In this document: positions 31,432 through 39,731 of the stretch, one piece after another | Numbering within the stretch: the first letter of the stretch is position 1 | Layout of the letters: every line of letters begins with the position of its first letter | Source of the DNA: Mycolicibacterium wolinskyi | GTDB taxonomy: Bacteria > Actinomycetota > Actinomycetes > Mycobacteriales > Mycobacteriaceae | Length of the DNA: 64,000 nucleotides | Assembly: GCF_002101965.1 (NCBI RefSeq) | Contig: NZ_LQQA01000030.1 | Coordinates: 496,001-560,000 of the forward strand | Direction: 5' to 3' | The notes under the pieces: generated by a model | Database searches by the model: none | What the model was told of the DNA's origin: nothing | Seen by the model: the letters and a program-made list of their open reading frames with translations, nothing else | Position numbers and translations under genes: made by a program

Positions 31432-32586
31432 GACGACGCGGATGCAGCCGTCGGTCTTGTTCTTGAACATGTCGTAGGCGCGCACGCCCTCGTGGAGGGG
31501 TAGGTCGTGGGTGATCAGGATCGACGGGTCCAGGTCGCCCTGTGCGACGTAGTCGAAAAACTGTGGGATGTACCGCTGTCCGTGTTGTTGGGCGGTGCGC
31601 AGGGTGAGGCTCTTGTTGGTGAGCATGCCCATCGGGAACTTGTCGGTGAGGCCGTAGATGCCGAGTACCGAGACGACGCCGCCTTTGCGGCAGGCCAGGA
31701 TCGCCTCCCGCAGCGGGGCGGCGCGGTCGGTCTCCATGCGGAGGGCCTGTTTGGCGCGGTCGTAGACCTGTCGGACGCCGGTGGAATGGCCTTCCATGCC
31801 GACGGCTTCGATGACGGCGTCGGGTCCGCGGCCGCCGGTGGCCTCACCGAGGGCTTCCTGGACGCTTTCGATCTCGGCGTAGTTGATCGTCTCGGCGCCG
31901 AGTTGTTGTGCGAGAGCGAGGCGTTCGGGGTATCGGTCGATGGAGATGACGCGGCCTGCGCCGTTGAGCAGCGCGCTGCGGGCCGCCATGAGACCGACGG
32001 CGCCCGCACCCCAGACGGCGACGGTGTCGCCGCCGGCGATGTCGCAGAAGTCGGCGCCCATGTAGCCGGTGGGAACGGCGTCGGACATGAACAGCGCTTG
32101 TTCGTCGGTGACGAAATCCGGTATGGCGAAGCAGTTCACGTCACCGAACGGCACGCGGATGTATTGGGCGTGCGAGCCGGCGTAGCCGCCGAACGGATGG
32201 GTGTAGCCGTAGATGCCCGCGGTGGGGGAGCCGAGGATCGGCCGCTGGAGTTCGGCGTTGGGATTGGTGGTGTCGCACAGCGAGTAGAGGTCGTGGTCGC
32301 AGTACCAGCACCGGTTGCAGGCGATGAACGACGGCACGACGACGCGGGCGCCGACCTTGGTGTCGGTGACCTCGGCACCGACTTCGACGACCTCGCCCAT
32401 GAACTCGTGGCCGAAGACGTCGCCCGCGCGCATGCCGGGCAGGTAGCCGTCGATGAAATGAAGGTCGGAGCCGCAGGTGGTGGTGAGCCTGACGGCCACG
32501 ATGACGTCGTGCGGATTGAGAATCGTTGGGTCGTCAACGGTTTCGACAGCCAGGTCGTTGGTGCCGTTCCAGACGAGAGCTTTCAT
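31420..32586 (-). CDS. Zinc-dependent alcohol dehydrogenase (formaldehyde dehydrogenase-like)
   Basis: Medium-chain dehydrogenase of 388 residues. Catalytic zinc ligands Cys38 (TTTCGSD) and His60/Glu61 (FGHEFMGE); structural zinc cysteines 90, 93, 96 and 104; Rossmann motif VWGAGAVGLMAAR. The long, Cys-rich form resembles glutathione-independent formaldehyde or aldehyde dehydrogenases rather than simple ADH. ATG 32586 follows AAAGG. The SRPBCC gene ends 10 bases upstream, so they form an operon. Substrate unknown. Confidence 0.85.
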   Translation of the reverse strand: MKALVWNGTNDLAVETVDDPTILNPHDVIVAVRLTTTCGSDLHFIDGYLPGMRAGDVFGHEFMGEVVEVGAEVTDTKVGARVVVPSFIACNRCWYCDHDLYSLCDTTNPNAELQRPILGSPTAGIYGYTHPFGGYAGSHAQYIRVPFGDVNCFAIPDFVTDEQALFMSDAVPTGYMGADFCDIAGGDTVAVWGAGAVGLMAARSALLNGAGRVISIDRYPERLALAQQLGAETINYAEIESVQEALGEATGGRGPDAVIEAVGMEGHSTGVRQVYDRAKQALRMETDRAAPLREAILACRKGGVVSVLGIYGLTDKFPMGMLTNKSLTLRTAQQHGQRYIPQFFDYVAQGDLDPSILITHDLPLHEGVRAYDMFKNKTDGCIRVVLRP

Positions 32587-32596
32587 GAAAGGCCTT

Positions 32597-33112
32597 TCAG
32601 CGGGAGGAGTCGCGGGCGCTGGGGTTGCGCGCGATGGTGGGCACTTCGCCGGTCTGCAGCAGGGCGCGGGCACGATAGAGGGCCTTGAACGTGAGCACGC
32701 CGGTGAGGGCGCCGGGACCCGGCGCGGTGACGTGGGCGACCACCTCGGTGCCGCGGTCCCCCGGGGCGTCGGAGAAGTCGAGGGTGAGCCCGGCGGCGCG
32801 CTCCGGATTCACGTCGACATAGCGCAGCCGGTTGTCGCCTTCGCAGGAAACCACGCAGTCCCAGACCGGGCCGTCGTCGCCGGCGAAGGTCCACCGGAGA
32901 CGGTCGGCCCCCGCGTCGGTGACGTCCGCGATGTCGCCGAAGATGCGGGAGAGGCGCTCAGGATCCTGGAAGAGGTCCAGGACTTCGGCGCGTGGGCGGG
33001 CGATGGTGATGGCTTGGACGCGCGAGTCGGCGGTGACCTTTTCACCGACCTTCTCGACGACTTTGTGCGCGAGCTGTTTGGCCTGTTGCTTGGCGGTGTC
33101 GACGACGTTCAT
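32597..33112 (-). CDS. SRPBCC-fold (polyketide cyclase-like) protein
   Basis: Protein of 171 residues. After a helical N-terminus (AKQQAKQLAHKVVEKVGEKV) comes an SRPBCC/START-like domain: ITIARPRAEVLDLFQDPERL is its first strand and helix, and RGTEVVAHVTAPGPG a later strand. Such folds bind hydrophobic ligands. It is cotranscribed with the zinc dehydrogenase downstream and may deliver or modify its substrate. Specific role unknown. Confidence 0.75.
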   Translation of the reverse strand: MNVVDTAKQQAKQLAHKVVEKVGEKVTADSRVQAITIARPRAEVLDLFQDPERLSRIFGDIADVTDAGADRLRWTFAGDDGPVWDCVVSCEGDNRLRYVDVNPERAAGLTLDFSDAPGDRGTEVVAHVTAPGPGALTGVLTFKALYRARALLQTGEVPTIARNPSARDSSR

Positions 33113-33188
33113 CGGGCCTCCTCGGCTGGGCGTCGCGGGAGACTACCCGGGGTGAGGCGGCCTAAACAGCGCTTGCGGCGCCCTCGAG

Positions 33189-35048
33189 TCAGCCGGCGCC
33201 CGCGGCGATCACCGCGCGGTTGCGTTCGGCGACGACGGGCAGCTCGACCTTGACCAACCGCCGGTCGTAGCTGAGGTAGCCGTTCACCTCGTTCTCGACA
33301 TCGGTCGTCTGGGTATAGACCGCGCCCGACAGGCCGTCGCTGCGCACCAGGTTCTCGACATCCCGGCTGACCTCGACATACCGCTGCGTCAACCGGGCCG
33401 GGCTGTCGGTCATCTCGTACGCCTCCGGCAGGCCCGGCCACCGGTTGTCGGCGAGCGCGAGACCGAGGCCGCCGTACTCGCCCTGCACGATCACGCGATG
33501 CTCGGGGCCCTCCTTGCGGACGGGGCCGACGTAGTTGTGGCTGTCGTAGACGTCCCCGGCCCGGCTGTCCGGACGGGACTTGCAGCAGTTGACGCCGCTG
33601 TTGGCGTTCACCATGCGTGAGGGGTCCTGCGCCTTCACCTTGTCGGCGATGCGGGCCGTGTCGAATTCACCCCAGCCCTCGTTGAACGGCACCCAGCCGA
33701 TGATGGACGTGAAACTGCGCAGCTGGTCGACCATCGCGGCGAGTTCCTTCTCGAAGCGCGCCTTCGCCTCGGGGACCGGATCGGGGGACGGGCCAGTCAT
33801 CGGACCGTTGATCGATTCGCCCAGCGACGGCATGTCCTGCCACACCATCAGCCCGAGTTTGTCGGCCCAGTAATACCACCGGGCTGGCTCCACCTTGGCG
33901 TGCTTGCGAACGAAGTTGAACCCCAGCTCCTTCGTGCGCTCGAGGTCGAACTTGAGCGCATCGTCGGTGGGGGCGGTGTAGATGCCGTCCGGCCAGTAGC
34001 CCTGGTCCAGCGGGCCGTGCAGGAACGTGATCTTGCCGTTCAACGCGATACGCGGCCGGCCGACCGCGTCCCTGACCGTGCCGATGGTGCGCAACCCGCC
34101 GTAGCTGGATACCTCGTCGATGACGCGGCGGGACGGACTCACGAGCCGGACTTTGAGGTCGTAGAGATAGGGATCGTCCGGTGTCCACAGGTGCGGCTTG
34201 GCCACCGGGAGACGGACGGGCTGGCCGGGTTTTCCGTATGCGCGCGCGACCTCCGCGCCGCCGGGCTCGGTGACGACGACCTCAACGCGCTGGTAGGTCG
34301 TGCCCGGGAGCCTGGGCGTGACGGTGAAGCCGGTCAGATCCGGAGTGATGTCGAGCTTCTCGATATGGGCCGCACTGACCGGTTCCATCCACACCGTCTG
34401 CCAGATGCCCGACGCGCCGGTGTAGGCGAGCCCGCGGGGAGCGTTGCGCTGTTTGCCGACCGGAAACCCGCCTGCCTCGTTGCGGTCCTCGACGCGCACG
34501 GTCAGCTCCTGGACGGGCGAGCGCAGCAGCGCGCCGGTGATGTCGGCGCTGAACCCGGTGTAGCCGCCCTCGTGGTGGGCCACCTGCTGGCCGTTGACCC
34601 AGACGGTCGCGATCTGGTCGACCGCGCCGAAGTGCAGCAGCACGCGTTGCCCACGCCAGTCGGCAGGCACCTTGACGAGCTTGCGGTACCACATCTGATC
34701 GTCGTGACGCTGGATGCCGGACAGTGCCGACTCTGTGGGATAGGGGACGAGGATCCGTTCGGTGTACTGGCTCGCCGATGGCGGTTTCTTCTCGGCGTCC
34801 TGCAGCGATCGGCCCGTGTAGCTCCATCCGCCGTTGAGGTTGAGCCAACGTTGCCGCACCATCTGCGGCCGCGGATACTCGGGCAGCGCGTTTCCCGGTC
34901 CCACCAGCTGCGTCCACGGCGTGGACAATGGAGGCTTCTTACGTTGCCAGATCTCGACGGCCTTGGCCGGTGTACTCACCATCACGAAACCCATCAACGG
35001 CACCAGTGCCACTACCGCGAACCGTCGAAGCCACGCGATGATCCCCAC
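33189..35048 (-). CDS. Secreted glycoside hydrolase family 2 protein
   Basis: Exported glycosidase of 619 residues from GTG 35048 (a TTG two codons up is possible). An N-terminal signal peptide (LRRFAVVALVPLMGFVMVS, then AKA) is followed by the GH2 sugar-binding domain (WYRKLVKVPADWRGQRVLLH, VWVNGQQVAHHEGGYTGF), an immunoglobulin-like domain, and a TIM barrel. The acid/base is Glu457 in GWVPFNEGWGEFD and the nucleophile Glu524 in VIVQGEYGGLG. Activity could be beta-galactosidase, mannosidase or glucuronidase type. Stands alone, convergent to nothing; 303 bases of non-coding DNA lie upstream. Confidence 0.85.
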   Translation of the reverse strand: MGIIAWLRRFAVVALVPLMGFVMVSTPAKAVEIWQRKKPPLSTPWTQLVGPGNALPEYPRPQMVRQRWLNLNGGWSYTGRSLQDAEKKPPSASQYTERILVPYPTESALSGIQRHDDQMWYRKLVKVPADWRGQRVLLHFGAVDQIATVWVNGQQVAHHEGGYTGFSADITGALLRSPVQELTVRVEDRNEAGGFPVGKQRNAPRGLAYTGASGIWQTVWMEPVSAAHIEKLDITPDLTGFTVTPRLPGTTYQRVEVVVTEPGGAEVARAYGKPGQPVRLPVAKPHLWTPDDPYLYDLKVRLVSPSRRVIDEVSSYGGLRTIGTVRDAVGRPRIALNGKITFLHGPLDQGYWPDGIYTAPTDDALKFDLERTKELGFNFVRKHAKVEPARWYYWADKLGLMVWQDMPSLGESINGPMTGPSPDPVPEAKARFEKELAAMVDQLRSFTSIIGWVPFNEGWGEFDTARIADKVKAQDPSRMVNANSGVNCCKSRPDSRAGDVYDSHNYVGPVRKEGPEHRVIVQGEYGGLGLALADNRWPGLPEAYEMTDSPARLTQRYVEVSRDVENLVRSDGLSGAVYTQTTDVENEVNGYLSYDRRLVKVELPVVAERNRAVIAAGAG

Positions 35049-35351
35049 CCCCAAATTGTCAGGTATGCAGCAAACATATCGGCCGGTCAGGCCGCATCGT
35101 TACACGGCCCTCGCGGTAATGCGTTCACGTTTCATCACCACAGGATTACCCACACGAAAATCAATGGATTGCAATGCGATACGTCACACCGGCACGTCGC
35201 AGGCGGGGGATCCCTGGCAAATCAGCGGCATTGCTGCGAGCCTGACGGCATGGCTTTCGTCCGCTGACGGGCAAACTATCCAAAGGGCCGTCAAAACCGC
35301 AGCTTCCCGATAACGCAGGCAAAGCGGCGGCAAACGGCGCAACATGAGCGC
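35049..35351. other. 303-base divergent intergenic region
   Basis: Lies between the GH2 gene (minus) and the small secreted protein gene (plus) and should hold both promoters. I see only a weak inverted repeat CGGCC/GGCCG at 35080-35094 and relatively AT-rich DNA near 35140-35200. No gene or convincing promoter pair could be assigned. Confidence 0.4.
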
Positions 35352-35621
35352 GTGCGTAAATTGTGGCCAGCGGCTGCCGCGACGCTGATGTTCGTCGCGG
35401 GCCTGGTGGTGACCGGCCCGCCGACCGCGCAGGCGACCATCTGTGGATCGATCGGCGGCAGGCATGTCGACGTCACCGGGTGCTCGGATCCCATGTCCGA
35501 ACTGAACGACGCGCTGGCTCCGCCGCCTCCGCCGGGTTACGTGCCGCCCCCGCCGCCGCCGCCGAACATCAGCGTGTGCGCGAATGTCGGCCGGCGCGTC
35601 AACATCAGTGGCTGCGTGTAG
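35352..35621 (+). CDS. Small secreted Cys/Pro-rich protein with duplicated motif
   Basis: Preprotein of 89 residues starting at GTG 35352. A signal peptide (MRKLWPAAAATLMFVAGLVV, cleavage near AQA-TIC) leads to a short mature chain holding two related units, ICGSIGGRHVDVTGC and VCANVGRRVNISGC, separated by a polyproline linker (APPPPPGYVPPPPPPP). Each unit has two cysteines, so two small disulfide loops are expected. I do not recognise a characterised family. Ends tail to tail with the Rv1733c-like gene, with no base between the stops. Confidence 0.75.
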   Translation: MRKLWPAAAATLMFVAGLVVTGPPTAQATICGSIGGRHVDVTGCSDPMSELNDALAPPPPPGYVPPPPPPPNISVCANVGRRVNISGCV

Positions 35622-36209
35622 CTAGCGAGGCCATTTGGTGCGGCCGTCGCCGCGATCGAGCAGCACGTGCAGCTCGTCCGACCAGGCGTTGAGCCGGTAG
35701 CGGTTGAGTACTTTGCGGGTGGCCGCGACCGCCATCGCGCCGAGGGCGACGGCACTCAACCAAATGCCGATCGCTGCGGCCGTCCCGTAGCCGGTCGCGG
35801 TTGCGGGACTGGTCGGCGGTGGAACGCGGCGCCCTTTGCCGTCCACCCAGATCTGCACCTGGTCGCCCTCGCTCACCGGCTGCGACGGCCGGATCACGCC
35901 GGTGTGCTCCGAACCGGCCGCGGTCCATTTCACGCTGACGATGCTGACGGCGGCGTTGTCGGCGGCCGGCGCACTGTCGGAGACCACGGTGGCCTGGGTC
36001 GGGATGCGGGTCTGCGCCTGTTCACGCGCCGAGCGGAGACTCTCGCCGTACACGTCCTCGCCGACGCTGACCGCATAGGGGATGACGAGGACCGCGAACA
36101 CGGTGGCCAGCACCACGGCCATCGCCTCGATGCGGTCGAATCGCCGAACCAAGGGGTTGCGACCGAGGGCCCGCAGGACCCACCAGCGACGCCGGCTCAA
36201 CGTGGACAC
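35622..36209 (-). CDS. Rv1733c-like membrane protein
   Basis: Protein of 195 residues with two membrane segments (AMAVVLATVFAVLVIPYAV near residues 29-47 and AAAIGIWLSAVALGAMAVAA near 144-163) and an extracytoplasmic domain between them (ARIP-type start, then VSVKWTAAGSEHTGVIRP and GDQVQIWVDGKG). This layout and sequence fit the mycobacterial Rv1733c family, whose M. tuberculosis member is in the dormancy regulon. Function unknown. Confidence 0.75.
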   Translation of the reverse strand: MSTLSRRRWWVLRALGRNPLVRRFDRIEAMAVVLATVFAVLVIPYAVSVGEDVYGESLRSAREQAQTRIPTQATVVSDSAPAADNAAVSIVSVKWTAAGSEHTGVIRPSQPVSEGDQVQIWVDGKGRRVPPPTSPATATGYGTAAAIGIWLSAVALGAMAVAATRKVLNRYRLNAWSDELHVLLDRGDGRTKWPR

Positions 36210-36318
36210 TTTCTACCAGCCTGTTTCGTTCGTGTTACGGCTACATAGCCATGCTGGCACCGCGGCCGCCGGACATGCCAGTTTGCAGGGGGGTTTGGAG
36301 GCCAACGTCACATCCAGC

Positions 36319-36332
36319 TAGAACGTGTTCTA
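36319..36332. promoter_or_regulatory. KstR-type operator
   Basis: TAGAAC-GT-GTTCTA is a perfect palindrome and fits the published KstR consensus TnnAACnnGTTnnA. It overlaps a TCTACT -10-like hexamer (36329-36334) and ends eight bases before the SDR start, so KstR would repress this gene until sterol-derived acyl-CoA appears. Confidence 0.7.
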
Positions 36333-36340
36333 CTGACCGG

Positions 36341-37111
36341 GTGGACCGCCAGAAATTCGATCACCTCTTCGATATGAGCGACCGGACCGTCGTCGTCACC
36401 GGCGGCACCCGTGGCATCGGGTTCGCCCTCGCCGAGGGTTTCGTGCTCGCCGGCGCGCGCGTCGCCGTCGCGAGTCGCAAGTCCGACGCGTGTGAGGCGG
36501 CGGCCGCCAAGTTGCGTGAGCTCGGCGGCCAGGCGATCGGGGTTCCGGCCCACAGCGGCAACATCGACGATCTCGGCGCGCTCGTGGAGCGCACGGTGTC
36601 GGAGTTCGGCGGCATCGACGTCGTGGTGAACAACGCCGCCAATGCGCTGGCTCAGCCGTTCGGCCAGATGACGCCGGAGGCCTGGGCCAAGTCCTACGAC
36701 GTCAATCTGCGCGGCCCGGTGTTCCTCGTCCAGCACGCGCTGCCGCATCTCAAGGCGAGCCCCACGGCGGCGGTGCTGAACATGGTCTCGGTGGGCGCGT
36801 TCAACTTCGCCCCCGCGCTGTCGATCTATGCCTCGGGCAAGGCCGCACTGATGTCGGTGACGCGGTCGATGGCGGCCGAGTTCACACCGTTCGGCATCCG
36901 CGTCAACGCCTTGGCGCCCGGGCCCGTCGACACCGACATGATGCGCAACAACCCGCAGGAGGCCATCGACATGATGGTTGGCGGCACGCTGATGAAGCGG
37001 CTCGCCACTCCGGACGAGATGGTCGGTGCGGCGCTGTTGCTGTGTTCGGATGCCGGCAGCTACATCACCGGTCAGGTGATCATCGTGGACGGTGGCGGAA
37101 CGCCTCGCTGA
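36341..37111 (+). CDS. Short-chain dehydrogenase under a KstR-type site
   Basis: SDR of 256 residues from GTG 36341 (an ATG at 36374 is possible). NAD(P) motif TGGTRGIG near residue 17, NNAANAL, catalytic IYASGKAALMSV, and C-terminal ITGQVIIVDGGG. The serine-tyrosine-lysine set is present (MVSVG, YASGK). The start is six bases after a -10-like hexamer covered by the KstR-type palindrome, which suggests a role in sterol or fatty-acid breakdown, such as a hydroxyacyl-CoA or hydroxysteroid dehydrogenase. The 3' end overlaps the enoyl-CoA hydratase gene by 32 bases. Confidence 0.85.
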   Translation: MDRQKFDHLFDMSDRTVVVTGGTRGIGFALAEGFVLAGARVAVASRKSDACEAAAAKLRELGGQAIGVPAHSGNIDDLGALVERTVSEFGGIDVVVNNAANALAQPFGQMTPEAWAKSYDVNLRGPVFLVQHALPHLKASPTAAVLNMVSVGAFNFAPALSIYASGKAALMSVTRSMAAEFTPFGIRVNALAPGPVDTDMMRNNPQEAIDMMVGGTLMKRLATPDEMVGAALLLCSDAGSYITGQVIIVDGGGTPR

Positions 37112-37856
37112 ACTCGGCCACGCCGCCGCCCGACGACGCCAGGATCTGGCTGCGGTTTTCCACCTGGAGTGCGGTTTCCAGGCAGCCCGCGTCGATATTC
37201 GCCCACAACACCTGCTTGGTTGATTCCAGGCCGAATTTGCCATAGCCGCACAGGGTTTCGGCGATCTCCAGCGCGTCGTCGACCACGTTGGCGCACACCC
37301 GCGACACCAGGCCGAGACGCAGCGCCTCGGCCGCGTCGACCCTGCGGGCGGTCAGGATCATGTCGAATGCCGGGCCTGCGCCGATGATGCGGGGCAGGGT
37401 GTAACTGACCCCGATGTCGCAGCCGCCGATGCCGAGTTTGATGAATTGCGTGCAGAACCGGGCGGATTCAGACGCCAACCGGATGTCGCTCGCCGCGGCG
37501 AGCGCGAACCCGCCGCCGTATGCCGGGCCGTTGACCGCGGCGATGACGGGCTGGCGCAGCCGGTGGAGTTTGACCGTGAGATTGGCGATGCGTTCCTGCC
37601 AGCGCATACCGGATCGCGGAAACTCGGTGCCGCCTGCGGCTTCCGGTGGATTCGGGGCGCTCAGGTCCAGCCCGGAACAGAACCCGCGACCGGCGCCGGT
37701 GAGCACGACGACGCGGCAGTCGTTGTTGGCGGCGATGTCGTCGATTGTCGCGTGCAGGCCCTCCACGAGCTCGTAGGACAGTGCGTTCAGTTTGTCCGGC
37801 CGGTTCAGCGTGATGACGGCGATGTCGGGGCGCGGGTAGGCGACGTCGAGGGCCAT
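37080..37856 (-). CDS. Enoyl-CoA hydratase/isomerase family protein
   Basis: Crotonase-fold protein of 258 residues. The oxyanion-hole strands are GAGRGFCSGLDLSA and NGPAYGGGFALAAASDIRLA; a catalytic glutamate at the usual position of hydratases is not obvious (LGIGGCDIGVSYTL), so the reaction may be isomerisation or hydrolysis. Nine bases separate its start from the stop of the TetR gene upstream, suggesting joint transcription. It faces the KstR-type SDR gene tail to tail. Confidence 0.8.
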   Translation of the reverse strand: MALDVAYPRPDIAVITLNRPDKLNALSYELVEGLHATIDDIAANNDCRVVVLTGAGRGFCSGLDLSAPNPPEAAGGTEFPRSGMRWQERIANLTVKLHRLRQPVIAAVNGPAYGGGFALAAASDIRLASESARFCTQFIKLGIGGCDIGVSYTLPRIIGAGPAFDMILTARRVDAAEALRLGLVSRVCANVVDDALEIAETLCGYGKFGLESTKQVLWANIDAGCLETALQVENRSQILASSGGGVAEFSEAFRHRPR

Positions 37857-37865
37857 GACGGGACC

Positions 37866-38549
37866 CTAACTTTCACTGTGCCAGCCCTGGACGCCGACGG
37901 CGATCATTCGCAATTGTTTGACCGCGGTGCGGTGGATGACGTCGATGGCCGCTGCATCCCCTGCGTCTTCCAGGGCCTCGGCGATCGAGATCATGGCGTT
38001 GACGAAGAGGCTGGCCAGGATGTTGAGGTCCTCGCTGCTCCAGTCCTTGAGAGCCGGGAAGCGGGCCAGGTCGATCGCGAGCTCCGAGGTGATCAGCCGG
38101 ACCTCGGTGCGAATCGCGTAGCGCAGCACCGACACCCCGCTGGAGCGTTCCCGCGCGATGAACCGCCAGTGCTCACGGCGTTCGTTGAAGCTGCCGATGA
38201 GGATCTCCGCCGAGGATTCGATGACGTGGTGCGGATCGAGCTTGCCGGCGCGCGCGCCACGCAACATTTCGCGCAGAGAACGGAACGATTCGTCGATGAG
38301 TACGAGGCCGAGCGCGTCCATCGAGTCGAAATGGCGGTAGAACGCCGCGGGCACGATACCGGCCTCACGCGTGACCTCACGCAGGCTCAGCGCGCTGAAG
38401 CTGCGGTCCTCCAGGAGTTTGAGCGCGGCCGCGATGATCGCCCGACGGGTGGCTTCTTTTCGTTCGTCTCGGGAGAGGGTGTCCCGCGAACGCGACGATC
38501 GAGATGTTTCTGCGCGTCGTGTTCGGGTACTCGGCGTACGTCTGTTCAC
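37866..38549 (-). CDS. TetR-family regulator next to a desaturase operon
   Basis: Repressor of about 227 residues from GTG 38549; a TTG at 38576 would make the operator coding and is not favoured. The helix-turn-helix is FSALSLREVTREAGIVPAAF. It diverges from the ferredoxin-reductase/desaturase pair and is followed by an enoyl-CoA hydratase gene, so it probably senses an acyl-CoA and adjusts membrane lipid unsaturation. The palindrome 38544-38559 covers its start. Confidence 0.8.
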   Translation of the reverse strand: MNRRTPSTRTRRAETSRSSRSRDTLSRDERKEATRRAIIAAALKLLEDRSFSALSLREVTREAGIVPAAFYRHFDSMDALGLVLIDESFRSLREMLRGARAGKLDPHHVIESSAEILIGSFNERREHWRFIARERSSGVSVLRYAIRTEVRLITSELAIDLARFPALKDWSSEDLNILASLFVNAMISIAEALEDAGDAAAIDVIHRTAVKQLRMIAVGVQGWHSES

Positions 38550-38559
38550 TGATGTGAAC
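38544..38559. promoter_or_regulatory. TetR operator palindrome in the desaturase divergent region
   Basis: GTTCAC (38544-38549) and GTGAAC (38554-38559) are exact inverted copies around TGAT. A further GTTCAC half-site at 38623-38628 overlaps the reductase start, so the regulator could contact both genes. Confidence 0.6.
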
Positions 38560-38584
38560 CGTACCACAAGCAGCAAATTTATCG

Positions 38585-38614
38585 TTGACAGCGCCAGTTG
38601 TATGCGCGCACTGT
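38585..38614 (+). promoter_or_regulatory. Promoter of the reductase/desaturase operon
   Basis: TTGACA (38585-38590), an 18-base spacer and CACTGT (38609-38614), then six bases to ATG 38621; a leaderless transcript is expected. Confidence 0.5.
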
Positions 38615-38620
38615 GTACAC

Positions 38621-39706
38621 ATGTTCACTCAAACACTGACTGAAGGCGTCGGCCGGCGCCTCCTCGCGAGTCGGCGGGTGAGCGCGTTGGCCAACTTGCT
38701 CACAGGTCCGCATGGCGTGGACCGCTACACCGAGCTCGTCGAACCGACGTGGACGCGGCGTGACGCGCGCGCCAAGGTGGTCGCGGTACGGCGGCAGACG
38801 CCCCGGAGCGTGACTCTGACGCTGGAACCCAACGAGGCGTTCGCCGGCTTCCGGGCCGGCCAGCACATCAACCTGTCCGTCGAGATCAACGGCAGACGCA
38901 GGACTCGCTGCTATTCGCCGGCCAGCGCGGAAGGCGCCCGCTACATCGAATTGACCATCGGCCGACACGACGGCGGTCTGGTGTCGAACTACCTGTGCGA
39001 CCACGCCTATCCGGGCATGGTGCTCGGTCTGGATGCGGTGGGCGGGGATTTCGTCATGCCCGAGGTTTTGCCGCGGCGCATCCTGTTCGTCTCCGGTGGC
39101 AGCGGCATCACGCCGGTGATGTCGATGCTGCGCACACTGCGTGCACAGGCGTTCACCGGCGACATCTCGTTCGTGCACTATGCCCGCGCCGCCGACGAGG
39201 CCTGCTATCGTGACGAACTCGCCGCGACGCGCGGGGTGCGGGTCCTGCACGGCTATACCCGCAGCACCGACGAGTCCGATCTCGACGGTCACTTCGGGCC
39301 CGCGCACCTGGCCGCGGCATGTCCCGACGCCGAACCGGACGCGGTGTTCGTGTGCGGCCCGCCGGCCCTCGTGGACGCGGTTCGCGAGCACTGCCGCAAC
39401 GTCAGTTCGGAGAGCTTCGTGCCGCCGACGTTCGCGGTGCCTGCCGCATCGACCGGCGGCACCGTCACATTCAGCACCAGTGGCGTCGACGTCGTCGACG
39501 ACGGCAGGCCGCTGCTCGTGCAGGCCGAAGCCGCCGGGCTGACGCCGGAGAGCGGATGCCGCATGGGGATCTGCCACAGCTGCACCCGCTTCAAGTCCAG
39601 CGGCGCGGTCCGCAACCTGATCACCGGTGCGGTCTCGTCCGCCGACTGCGAAGACATCCAGATCTGCGTCACCGCGCCCGTCGGCGACGTCGCCATCGAC
39701 CTCTGA
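38621..39706 (+). CDS. Ferredoxin reductase-type electron-transfer protein for a desaturase
   Basis: Protein of 361 residues: FAD-binding domain (RTRCYSPASA), NAD domain (LFVSGGSGITPVMSML) and a C-terminal plant-type 2Fe-2S domain with cysteines in ESGCRMGICHSC and a fourth in DIQICVTAP. It would carry electrons from NAD(P)H to the desaturase encoded 25 bases downstream, as the M. tuberculosis Rv3230c/DesA3 pair does. KshB-like reductases are an alternative by fold. ATG 38621 follows a leaderless promoter. Confidence 0.85.
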   Translation: MFTQTLTEGVGRRLLASRRVSALANLLTGPHGVDRYTELVEPTWTRRDARAKVVAVRRQTPRSVTLTLEPNEAFAGFRAGQHINLSVEINGRRRTRCYSPASAEGARYIELTIGRHDGGLVSNYLCDHAYPGMVLGLDAVGGDFVMPEVLPRRILFVSGGSGITPVMSMLRTLRAQAFTGDISFVHYARAADEACYRDELAATRGVRVLHGYTRSTDESDLDGHFGPAHLAAACPDAEPDAVFVCGPPALVDAVREHCRNVSSESFVPPTFAVPAASTGGTVTFSTSGVDVVDDGRPLLVQAEAAGLTPESGCRMGICHSCTRFKSSGAVRNLITGAVSSADCEDIQICVTAPVGDVAIDL

Positions 39707-39731
39707 GCACTCTGACCCGAAAGGATTTGTC

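Noticed and set aside
35517..35570. CCG-rich triplet run as a possible repeat array
   Set aside because: It is the coding sequence of the polyproline linker in the secreted protein, not a CRISPR or VNTR.
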